From positions 1-64,000 of the forward strand of contig JAPJBO010000594.1 in the NCBI GenBank assembly GCA_030068145.1: a stretch of 64,000 nt of DNA. The letters are read 5' to 3'. Each line of letters opens with the position of its first letter. Positions within the stretch are counted from its first letter, which is position 1. The translations under genes and the position numbers were made by a program. Source of the stretch: Diplonema papillatum (taxonomy: Eukaryota; Euglenozoa; Diplonemea; Diplonemida; Diplonemidae). Positions 1 through 9,951 of the stretch are shown piece by piece. The notes under the pieces are model-generated. The model did no database searches. It saw nothing but the letters and a program-made list of their open reading frames with translations, and was not told where the DNA came from.

Positions 1-114
1 TCACTGAGTTTGCTCGTCTTGCTTGCAAATTGGCGCGGCGGCCATTGAGTGACCTTAGTTCACATGACCTACACCAGGAGAAGCAGCTTGCAACTTGCAG
101 CAAAGTGATTCAAA

Positions 115-300
115 AAATTGACCGAAATTTTTTGGCTCAAAATTTCGGTCAATTTTTTGGGTCAAATTTTTTGGGTCAAAAATTTAGGACAAAAATTTTG
201 GTCAAAAATTTTGGGTCAAAAAAGTTAGGACAAATTTTTTGGGTCAAATTTTTTGGTCAAAAATTCGGGGTCCAATTTTTTTGGTCAATTTTTTTTCAGA
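115..300. repeat. AT-rich degenerate tandem repeat
   Basis: Imperfect repeats of a GGTCAAAAATTTT-like unit of about 13-18 bp. No coding pattern is visible. The flanks (1-114 and 301-880) hold nothing I recognise. Confidence 0.6.
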
Positions 301-924
301 GTTGAAGTGGCGGTTACCCTTGGCACATGGCTGCATGATGGCAGGAGAAATGGCTCCTGCCATGCGCCCTGGCGGCTCGCCGGCAATTCCAGTCTCTCTC
401 TCAGCCTGCCAGCCTGCGGCAGGGAGGACAAGATCCAGTCACCATCCGCCAGCTCCTGATATTTTCAGACGACTGGCACTTTTTTCTTTGCAGCTTCTAC
501 TGTAAGAGTAGCATCACTCAAATCTTGATTGGCTGCGGCGTTACTTACCGCTCTGAGTGGAGTCATTTGTGACGTCGCGCCCGTCGCTGGTTACTACTCG
601 TGGTAAAACGTAAAACAGTGGCTCTGATTCTGAAGAGGTTTCGGCACAGAATTAGGAAGCGCTACAAGTAGAACGGGCTGGTCACTCGCGCATACCTAAA
701 TTATGCACGAATCTGTGTTTAGAAAACCGTTTACCCGTAGTCTGCGGTGTCAATGCCCAGTGCGCAACCAGGATACCGAGCCGGGACGCAGCAGCCAACC
801 ACAATGCTGGCATTGTTCGAGGAACGGATCCGACGGAAATCGGAATCGGAAATGGCGAACCCAAAAATGGCTGGGATTTTTTGGATGTTGGGTGGTGAGT
901 TCGAATCCCACCCTGGGCAAATTT

Positions 925-1105
925 CAATGTTCGAGAATGGGCAAAAAGTTAGGCGACTGTTCGAGAATGGGCAAAAAGTTAAAAAGTGTTCGAGAATGGG
1001 CAAAAAGTTAGCGAGTGTTCGAGAATGGGCAAAAAGTTAAATTGTGTTCGAGAATGGAATTAGCCAGTGCTGGAATGGGCAAAAAGTTCAAAAAGGTGCT
1101 GGAAT
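925..1105. repeat. Short tandem repeat, about 22-25 bp unit
   Basis: About seven imperfect copies of a unit built on TTCGAGAATGGGCAAAAAGT. Just upstream, at 890-925, is a tRNA T-arm-like segment (GAGTTCGAATCCCACC), too partial to call a tRNA. Confidence 0.7.
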
Positions 1106-1114
1106 GGGAATTGG

Positions 1115-1390
1115 CCCTGGCCAAATTTGATGGAAAACCACTGTTACATCAATGTAATGGGCCAAATTTGACCGAAAACCACTGTTACATCAATGTAATG
1201 GCCCAAATCTGACGGAAAACCACTGTTACATCAATGTAATGGCCCAAATTTGACGGAAAACCACTGTTACATCGATGTAATGGCCAAATTGGACGGAAAA
1301 CCACTGTTACATCGATGTAATGGCCCAAATTTGACGGAAAACCACTGTTACATCAATGTAATGGGCAGAATTTGACCGAAAACCACTAAA
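1115..1390 (-). repeat. 41-bp minisatellite, inverted block
   Basis: About six or seven copies of the same 41-bp unit as the large array at 1600-3645, in the opposite orientation. The two blocks form a large inverted repeat around a 200-bp centre at 1391-1600. Confidence 0.85.
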
Positions 1391-1448
1391 TCGGCTAAAA
1401 TGACCAAAATCCGGATTTTTCGAAAAGTGGCACGAAACCCAAAAAAAG

Positions 1449-1523
1449 TCTACTTGCGGGGTTCGAACCCGGGTCGTCAGAGCTTGGTACCCAAGGTACT
1501 ACTGCATCAACCACAGGAGCTCT
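1449..1523 (-). other. tRNA-like sequence (pseudo-tRNA or SINE head)
   Basis: Read on the minus strand, this has an A-box-like stretch (TGGTTGATGCAG) and a perfect B box inside GGGTTCGAACCC, with spacing expected of a tRNA. The anticodon arm collapses into a self-complementary CTTGGGTACCAAG and one T-stem pair is mismatched, so it is unlikely to be a working tRNA. A run of 17 A follows on the plus strand. It may be a Pol III promoter remnant of a SINE. Confidence 0.35.
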
Positions 1524-1599
1524 GGCAAAAAAAAAAAAAAAAAACTTCATTCTTGGCCGACTGTTCAAAAACTGTCTTTTTCAGTTTTTGCGCCTTTGA

Positions 1600-3645
1600 T
1601 GTAACAGTGGTTTTCTGTGAAATTCGGCCCGTTACATTGATGTAACAGTGGTTTTCGGTCAAATTCTGCCCATTACATTGATGTAACAGTGGTTTTCCGT
1701 CAGATTCTGCCCATTACATTGATGTAACAGTGGGTTTCCGTCAGATTCTGCCCATTACATCGATGTAACAGTGGTTTTCCGTCAAATTCTGCCCATTACA
1801 TTGATGTAACAGTGGTTTTCCGTCAGATTCTGCCCATTACATCGATGTAACAGTGGTTTTCGGTCAAATTTGGCCCATTACATTGATGTAACAGTGGTTT
1901 TCCGTCAGATTCTGCCCATTACATCGATGTAACAGTGGTTTTCGGTCAAATTTGGCCCATTACATTGATGTAACAGTGGTTTTCCGTCAGATTCTGCCCA
2001 TTACATCGATGTAACAGCGGTTTTCCGTCAGATTCTGCCCATTACATCGATGTAACAGTGGTTTTCCGTCAAATTCTGCCCATTACATCGATGTAACAGT
2101 GGTTTTCGGTCAAATTTGGGCCATTACATCGATGTAACAGTGGTTTTCCGTCAAATTCTGCCCATTACATCGATGTAACAGTGGTTTTCGGTCAAATTTG
2201 GCCCATTACATTGATGTAACAGTGGTTTTCCGTCAGATTCTGCCCATTACATCGATGTAACAGCGGTTTTCCGTCAGATTCTGCCCATTACATCGATGTA
2301 ACAGCGGTTTTCCGTCAGATTCTGCCCATTACATCGATGTAACAGTGGTTTTCCGTCAAATTCTGCCCATTACATCGATGTAACAGTGGTTTTCGGTCAA
2401 ATTCTGCCCATTACATTGATGTAACAGTGGTTTTCCGTCAGATTCTGCCCATTACATTGATGTAACAGTGGGTTTCCGTCAGATTCTGCCCATTACATCG
2501 ATGTAACAGTGGTTTTCCGTCAAATTCTGCCCATTACATCGATGTAACAGTGGTTTTCCGTCAGATTCTGCCCATTACATCGATGTAACAGCGGTTTTCC
2601 GTCAAATTCTGCCCATTACATTGATGTAACAGTGGTTTTCCGTCAGATTCTGCCCATTACATCGATGTAACAGTGGTTTTCGGTCAAATTTGGCCCATTA
2701 CATTGATGTAACAGTGGTTTTCCGTCAGATTCTGCCCATTACATCGATGTAACAGCGGTTTTCCGTCAGATTCTGCCCATTACATCGATGCAACAGTGGT
2801 TTTCCGTCAAATTCTGCCCATTACATCGATGTAACAGTGGTTTTCGGTCAAATTTGGGCCATTACATTGATGTAACAGTGGTTTTCCGTCAAATTCTGCC
2901 CATTACATCGATGTAACAGTGGTTTTCGGTCAAATTTGGCCCATTACATTCGATGTAACAGTGGTTTTCGGTCAAATTTGGGCCATTACATTGATGTAAC
3001 AGTGGTTTTCCGTCAGATTCTGCCCATTACATCGATGTAACAGTGGTTTTCCGTCAGATTCTGCCCATTACATCGATGTAACAGTGGTTTTCCGTCAGAT
3101 TCTGCCCATTACATCGATGTAACAGTGGTTTTCCGTCAAATTCTGCCCATTACATCGATGTAACAGTGGTTTTCCGTCAAATTCTGCCCATTACATTGAT
3201 GTAACAGTGGTTTTCCGTCAGATTCTGCCCATTACATCGATGTAACAGTGGGTTTCCGTCAAATTCTGCCCATGACATCGATGTAACAGTGGTTTTCGGT
3301 CAAATTTGGGCCATTACATTGATGTAACAGTGGTTTTCCGTCAGATTCTGCCCATTACATCGATGTAACAGTGGTTTTCCGTCAAATTTGGGCCATTACA
3401 TTGATGTAACAGTGGTTTTCGGTCAAATTCTGCCCATTACATTGATGTAACAGTGGTTTTCGGTCAGATTTGGGCCATTACATTGATGTAACAGTGGTTT
3501 TCCGTCAGATTCTGCCCATTACATCGACGTAACAGTGGTTTTCCGTCAAATTCTGCCCATTACATCGATGTACCAGTGGTTTTCGGTCAAATTTGGGCCA
3601 TTACATTGATGTAACAGTGGTTTTCGGTCAAATTTGGCCCATTAC
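1600..3645 (+). repeat. 41-bp minisatellite, main array
   Basis: About 50 head-to-tail copies of a 41-bp unit. Each unit carries the 14-bp palindrome TTACATCGATGTAA or a TTGATG variant, followed by CAGTGGTTTTCCGTCA. Units alternate between a few sub-variants (TCAGATTCTGCCC versus TCAAATTTGGGCC), which suggests expansion in higher-order blocks. The array is interrupted at 3646 by a transposon and resumes at 5757. Confidence 0.95.
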
Positions 3646-4344
3646 CATAGATGGCCGTTATATAACGTTATATAACGTTATATAACGTTATTCCCGGAGT
3701 TATTTGTTACCCCCCCCCTAAATCCAGAAAAACCGTTATTGACCGTTATAAAACCGTTATTTGCCATTTTTGGTCGAAAAATAACGTTATTTGACCGTTA
3801 TAACGTTATATAACGTTATATAACGTTATAATAACGGTATAATAACGTTATATAACGTTATAATAACGTTATATAACGTTATAATAACGTTATATAACGT
3901 TATATAACGTTATATAACGGTTTTTTACCAATCCATGGGAGGTCACACTGTCCTCCAGATTTTGGTCATTTTTGGCCATTTTTGCCACATTTTCCAGATT
4001 TTGGCCAATTTTGGTTATTTTTGCCAATTTTTCCAGATTTTGGTCAATGTTGACCAGTTTTGCCGTGTTTTCCAGATTTTGGCCCATTTTGGCCGTTTTT
4101 ACCGATTTGGCCAGGATTGGCCATTTTTGCCATGTTTTTCAAAAATTTGGCTATTTTTGCCGATTTTTCCAGGTTTTGGTCATTTTTGGCCAGTTTTGCC
4201 ATGTTTTCCAGACTTTGCCCATTTTGGCCGTTTTTGCCGATTTTTCCAGGGTTTTGGTCATTTATGCCCTGCCCCTCACCAGAGCTATTCTTGTCTGAGT
4301 TTCTTAAACCCGCACAAGCTCGAACAGGCAGTCCGTGCGCGGAA

Positions 4345-4403
4345 AAAAAAAAAGGTCGAAAGACACCAATCTGTACACCCATTCGGGATCGTCGGAAACA
4401 CAA
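4345..4403 (+). repeat. LINE 3'-tail fragment inside the foldback element
   Basis: This segment matches the 3' tail of the truncated LINE at 62,890-62,940 (shared blocks GGTCGAAAGACACCAATCTG and GGGATCGTCGGAAACACAAA) and ends in A-rich sequence. It looks like a severely 5'-truncated LINE insertion captured by the transposon. Confidence 0.6.
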
Positions 4404-4470
4404 AAACACGTGTACCGCCCCACCCGCTTCGATTTCAGCCACACTAGTCTTTCCAAAGGGAATATCGACT

Positions 4471-4821
4471 ATGCCTGCGAAAAGCTCCCCGAAGGTCCAG
4501 CCGAAGCCGAAGGTTCAACCTAAAGCTCAGCCGAAAGCTCAGCCGAAGACCCCAGGTACACAGCGCAAACGGCCTCGCGCCGAAAGTACGGATAGCAACA
4601 GCAGCAGCAGCAGCGCCTCGGTTGCAAAGGCGCGACGCGGAAGGAAGAAGGTGGCGGAAACGCTGCGCGTCGAGGCCTTGTCCCGCGACCTGGCATTGAC
4701 TGGCCCCAGCGTTCTCCCTGTCACGAAACCACCAAGTAAGAGCCCGGAACAACGATTCATCGACCGGATCAAGAAAACCGACCCCGGGCTGGCTGGGTTC
4801 TACGGGAAGCGCCAGCTGTGA
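4471..4821 (+). CDS. Unrecognised basic, Pro/Lys/Ser-rich reading frame in the foldback element
   Basis: An ATG-led frame of 116 codons. The N-terminus is a K/P/Q repeat (QPKAQPKAQPK), then a basic patch and a Ser run (ESTDSNSSSSSAS), then a more ordinary C-terminal segment ending FYGKRQL. It lies in the non-repetitive centre of a transposon. It could be a captured host exon, a small element protein or chance. I recognise no family. A frame at 27,377-27,838 has a similar order: basic, an AES(S/T)DSxSS-like patch, then basic. No domain supports a function. Confidence 0.3.
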   Translation: MPAKSSPKVQPKPKVQPKAQPKAQPKTPGTQRKRPRAESTDSNSSSSSASVAKARRGRKKVAETLRVEALSRDLALTGPSVLPVTKPPSKSPEQRFIDRIKKTDPGLAGFYGKRQL

Positions 4822-5756
4822 CTGCTCGACTTTGCATGTCTCGTGCTCATCATGCACCCATATTTGGTACTGGGACCTTGTCTGACTGGCATAGTACGCA
4901 ACGGTCTGCCGAGTGGACAAGCTTGGACAAGTTGGACTCCAGTGGCCGGATCATGCTGGTGACATCTGCTGCCTCACGAAGGACACTGCAAACGACCGTT
5001 ACGGGCCACCGACTGAGGGACACGCGCCGGAAACCCAAAACTGCAGACATCCACATCCCAAGAACAACATCGCACAGTGAAAGAGTCATGTGAATCCGGA
5101 AGGATCGCGTTTGTCGCGCTTGGGTGGAAGTCCGCAAGAAAATAAGTAAAAGAGAAAAAGCTCTGGGGAGGGGCTATACGGACCCCTGAGGACCGGTTAC
5201 TACGAATTCTTTTCGGACCAGGGTTTGTTTCCGAACAGTTTTTGTGACCGGGATCCAAAAATCGGCAAAAGTCTGGAAAAATTGGCAAAAATGGCCGAAA
5301 TTGACCAAAATCTGGAAAATCGGGAAATCTGGAAAAATCGGAAAAAATGGCCGAAATTGACTGATCTGGATAAATCGGCCAGAGTGGCCAAAATCTCAAA
5401 ATTGTCCAAAATCTTGAAAAATCGGCAAAAATGGCCGAAATCTGGAAAAAATCGGCAAAATGGCCAAAACCTGAAAAAATCGGCAAAAGTCTGGAAAAAT
5501 TGGCTAAGATTGACCAAAATCTGGCAAAAATGGCCAAAATCGGAAAAAATGGCCGAAATGGACCAAAATGAGGAAAAAATGACAAAAATCTGGAAACATG
5601 GCCAAAATCGGAAAAATTCTAAAAACCGTTATTTGCGTTATTTTTTCCGTTATTTTGCGTTTTCGACCGTTATATAACGTTATATAACGTTATATAACGT
5701 TATCACCGTTATAACGTTATATAACGTTATATAACGTTATCAACCGGCCATCTATG

Positions 5757-6165
5757 ATTACATTGATGTAACAGTGGTTTTCCGTCAGATTCTGCCCATT
5801 ACATCGATGTAACAGTGGTTTTCGGTCAAATTTGGGTCATTACATTTGATGTAACAGTGGTTTTCGGTCAGATTCTGCCCATTACATCAATGTAACAGTG
5901 GTTTTCCGTCAAACTTGGGCCATTACATTGATGTAACAGTGGTTTTCCGTCAGATTCTGCCCATCACATCAATGTAACAGTGGTTTTCCGTCAAATTTGG
6001 GCCACAACATTGATGTAGCCGTTGGTTTCTGTGAAATCCGGCCCATTACAGTGATGTAACAGTGGTTTTCCGCCAGATTTGGCCCATTACATTGATGTAA
6101 CAGCGGTTTTCGGTCAGATTTGGGCCATTACATTGATGCAACAGTGGGTTTCCGTCGGAAAATCT
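5757..6165 (+). repeat. 41-bp minisatellite, distal block
   Basis: About ten further copies of the 41-bp unit continue in phase after the transposon. They become more diverged toward 6165, where the array gives way to a GGGGGG-containing spacer. Confidence 0.9.
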
Positions 6166-6282
6166 TCATGCAGTTTTGGGGAAAAAATATTCCCACCAGA
6201 GGGGGGGGGGGACCCACCCACCAAAATTTTGGCGAAAGTAGTGGGCAGTTGGCCCGCCCGGGTAATAATCCGCTGTCCCTTA

Positions 6283-7650
6283 CACGCGTTTTGGTTGTAG
6301 CACACCCGCTTTTCGGGTGGACTTACACGCGTTTTGGTTGTAGCACACCCGCTTTTCGGGTGGACTTACACGCGTTTTGGTTGTAGCACACCCGCTTTTC
6401 GGGTGGACTTACACGCGTTTTGGTTGTAGCACACCCGCTTTTCGGGTGGACTTACACGCGTTTTGGTTGTAGCACACCCGCTTTTCGGGTGGACTTGCAC
6501 GCGTTTTGGTTGTAGCACACCCGCTTTTCGGGTGGACTTACACGCGTTTTGGTTGTAGCACACCCGCTTTTCGGGTGGACTTACACGCGTTTTGGTTGTA
6601 GCACACCCGCTTTTCGGGTGGACTTACACGCGTTTTGGTTGTAGCACACCCGCTTTTCGGGTGGACTTACACGCGTTTTGGTTGTAGCACACCCGCTTTT
6701 CGGGTGGACTTACACGCGTTTTGGTTGTAGCACACCCGCTTTTCGGGTGGACTTACACGCGTTTTGGTTGTAGCACACCCGCTTTTCGGGTGGACTTACA
6801 CGCGTTTTGGTTGTAGCACACCCGCTTTTCGGGTGGACTTACACGCGTTTTGGTTGTAGCACACCCGCTTTTCGGGTGGACTTACACGCGTTTTGGTTGT
6901 AGCACACCCGCTTTTCGGGTGGACTTACACGCGTTTTGGTTGTAGCACACCCGCTTTTCGGGTGGACTTACACGCGTTTTGGTTGTAGCACACCCGCTTT
7001 TCGGGTGGACTTACACGCGTTTTGGTTGTAGCACACCCGCTTTTCGGGTGGACTTACACGCGTTTTGGTTGTAGCACACCCGCTTTTCGGGTGGACTTAC
7101 ACGCGTTTTGGTTGTAGCACACCCGCTTTTCGGGTGGACTTACACGCGTTTTGGTTGTAGCACACCCGCTTTTCGGGTGGACTTACACGCGTTTTGGTTG
7201 TAGCACACCCGCTTTTCGGGTGGACTTGCACGCGTTTTGGTTGTAGCACACCCGCTTTTCGGGTGGACTTGCACGCGTTTTGGTTGTAGCACACCCGCTT
7301 TTCGGGTGGACTTACACGCGTTTTGGTTGTAGCACACCCGCTTTTCGGGTGGACTTACACGCGTTTTGGTTGTAGCACACCCGCTTTTCGGGTGGACTTA
7401 CACGCGTTTTGGTTGTAGCACACCCGCTTTTCGGGTGGACTTGCACGCGTTTTGGTTGTAGCACACCCGCTTTTCGGGTGGACTTACACGCGTTTTGGTT
7501 GTAGCACACCCGCTTTTCGGGTGGACTTGCACGCGTTTTGGTTGTAGCACACCCGCTTTTCGGGTGGACTTGCACGCGTTTTGGTTGTAGCGCACCCGCT
7601 TTTCGGGTGGACTTACACGCGTTTTGGTTGTAGCACACCCGCTTTTCCCG
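6283..7650 (+). repeat. 43-bp minisatellite
   Basis: About 31 nearly identical copies of a 43-bp unit containing CACCCGCTTTTCGGGTG (a short hairpin) and TTACACGCGTTTTGGTTGTA. The last copy runs into sequence (7650-7720) also seen beside single diverged copies of the unit at 18,528-18,662 and 34,895-35,020. The array therefore looks like a local amplification within a dispersed repeat. The 43-bp period cycles through all three frames and gives spurious minus-strand reading frames. Confidence 0.95.
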
Positions 7651-7810
7651 CTTTTTGAGTGTGACTCGGCACACGCCCTCTTCACTCCAGCCTCTGAGGC
7701 TGGACCTCACCGTGTGCAATTTATCAAGAACACACACCGATTGATGGCAGCGTACTATCCTCTTTCCCAGTAGAGGAAGAAGCCTCGAAGGAAGTGCGAT
7801 CCCTTTTTGA

Positions 7811-7972
7811 AACGGCACTCGCTGTGTAGGAAATACTGAGGAGGCTGCCAGTTGCGAGATCTCAAAGGACTCCCCACGATCGCACCAGGATTCCGATCTC
7901 AAAGGTAGCCCCACGCGCGAAACACAGGTAAAAATCTGGGTTAAGTGACGGGCGTGAGCCTTCTACAAAAAA
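7811..7972 (+). repeat. Dispersed repeat 'G', copy 1
   Basis: About 130-160 bp containing TGTAGGAAATACTGAGGAGG, GCCAGTTGCGA and GAAACACAGGTAAA...TCTGGGTT. Related copies are at 18,053-18,200 (minus), 27,306-27,380, 37,521-37,660 and 48,618-48,694. No TIR or poly(A) is evident, so the class is unknown. Confidence 0.65.
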
Positions 7973-8003
7973 GAAATGACCCACTTTGTAGTTGTTTAGT
8001 GCA

Positions 8004-8150
8004 GAGAAGTTCGGGTCACCGTTTCCTCAAGATTCCGGCAACACCACCACCAACAACAACAACAACAACTTGTACTTGTATACTGAAGAGAAGTTCGGGT
8101 CACCTTTTTCTCAAGATTCCGACAACACCACCACCAACAACAACACCAAC
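8004..8150 (+). repeat. Tandem duplication in the 5' leader
   Basis: Two copies of a segment of about 75 bp (AGAGAAGTTCGGGTCACC, CTCAAGATTCCG, then an ACCACCAACAAC run) lie directly upstream of the likely start codon at 8173. The stretch is open in frame with the gene but reads as simple sequence, so I treat it as 5' leader. Confidence 0.6.
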
Positions 8151-8172
8151 ACAGTGCGGTGGCGAGAAGGCG

Positions 8173-9896
8173 ATGTCGCGGCAGGAAGTCGAGACGTTCC
8201 TGAAAATGGTCTCGCGGTTGCAGAACACGAAGGACCCGGCTGCCGGCAAGCGGATGACCCAGAACCTGGCGTACTGGCTGAAGGGGGGCCCCGCCCCGCA
8301 CCAAGGCATGAAGATCCTGTCGGCGTACGCGTTCTACAAGGAGAGTGACCCCCTCTGCCGCTTCGTCGTCATGAACCTGGCACTCGATCTGGCTAAGGTG
8401 GTGGACAGGTCCAACCCGGACTCCAGCATGGGCAGCCATTTCTGCTTTGTCGTGGACACCTGCCTTCGGAATCAACCGCAGGTGGTCCTCCAGGCCACGA
8501 AGCCGACGCTGGAAATGGTGAGAAGCACGAAGGGTTGGGTCAACAAGGACCAGATCACGGAGATCATCGCGTCTATCGACGGCCTGCTGGGGAAAGGGCC
8601 CGGCGGCAAAGGGATGCCGCCGCAGGCGGGCGGCTTCAATGGGCTGCTCATAAAGGGGATGGGCGGCGGCGACAAGGGCATGTCGAAAGGCTTCAAGGGA
8701 GAGATGATGAAAGGCGGCAAATCCGACGCGGCGTCCGGGAAGGGGGGGCCCGCCTTTTTCGCGGGAGGAGGCGAGTTCAAGGGCGAGTTCAAAGGCGGCG
8801 GCTCGAAGGGGGGTGAATGGCTCGCGGGTGGGAAAGGCGACGGGAAGGGATCGATTCCCGGGAAAGGGGACTTCAAAGGATTCAAGGGCATGGAGATGAT
8901 GGGAGACGGGCAAAACGGCTTCAAAGGCGGGATGCCGCCGTTTCCCATGGGCAAACCGGGTGGAAAAGGCGCACCGATGCAGCCGATGGGTGACGCGTCG
9001 GGCAAAGGAGGCAAGGCGTTTTTCCAGAAGGGCGGGAGCCCCTTGAGCGACCACCCAGCTGCGGGGATGCCGCAGGGAAAAGGCGGGAAGATGAACGCAG
9101 GCCCCCCCATGCCGGGAGGCCCGCCGCCGCCGCCGCAGCAGCAGCACGGTGCGCCGATCAGCTTCAAGGGCGGCAAAGCGGCGGGGCAGGCGCCAGGGGC
9201 GAGGGGTGGAGACCCCTCGGCACCCCCCCCGGGGAAGCCGGTGGCAACGGCTGCGGTGTTCACCGTTGCGCTGAAGGCGAAGCGGATCCTGTCGCTTCCC
9301 ATAGACGACGTGCTCCTCGGGTACCCCGCGTTCGACGAAATGTTCAAAGACGCGCCGCAGCGCGTGCAGGAAGACTACCGGCGGCAGTGGAAGAATCCGA
9401 GCAGGGAGCTCACAAGCGTCATCGAGCAATCCCTCGAGTCCGGCGTGTTCAGCACCACGGTCTCCCCCGAAGGCCTGACCAGCCGACCCCTGTCGGCCGC
9501 GCGAAAGGCATACCCGTTGCTCGACGCCTACCTGACCGCGAATACCCGCGAAGCGGCGGTTTTCGAAGACGGGTGGCGGACGCGGTCTGACGCTTTTCAC
9601 GACGAGCTGCGGGATCTCATCAACGACGCGCACTTGTTCGACAGCATCAAACCGAGCCTCACGGGGCTTCGTCGGCTCGCCCCGGGGTTCTTGCCGCCGC
9701 ACCTGCCGGCGCAGAAGGCGGACCCACCGCCCATGCCCGTCCGGCTGTGCAACCTGCTGAAGGAGTTCTGCATCAGCTTCGAGCCCTGGGGCAGCGACGC
9801 GCCGCAGCCGCGGGGCGGCGGAGGAGGCGGCGGGCTTGCTGCGGCTGCTGGTGCTGCGGGCGCGGGGGGTCCCGCCGAGAGGGGAGGCGGCCAACT

Positions 9897-9951
<55 letters not shown>

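Larger units (their letters stand above)
3646..5756. mobile_element. Foldback-type DNA transposon inserted in the 41-bp array
   Basis: The ends are inverted (CATAGATGGCCG at the left, CGGCCATCTATG at the right). They are flanked by a perfect 5-bp target duplication ATTAC (3641-3645 and 5757-5761) that restores an intact minisatellite unit when the element is removed. Inside the ends are runs of TTATATAACG (3655-3920 and 5670-5745). Next come long inverted arms of a TTTTGGCCATTTTTGCC-like repeat (about 3950-4270) and its complement (about 5240-5620). The 1-kb centre holds a 116-codon reading frame and a LINE-tail-like segment. No transposase was recognised, so it is probably mobilised in trans. 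The clean target duplication suggests a fairly young insertion. Confidence 0.85.

Noticed and set aside
885-925. tRNA T-arm-like GAGTTCGAATCCCACC
   Set aside because: Only the T-arm is recognisable; no A box or acceptor pairing nearby.
1600-3645. CRISPR-like regular array
   Set aside because: Units are contiguous with no unique spacers, the genome is eukaryotic, and there are no cas genes; it is a minisatellite.
6283-7914. Minus-strand frames rich in CYNQNACKSTRKAG
   Set aside because: Artefacts of the 43-bp minisatellite, which cycles through three frames.
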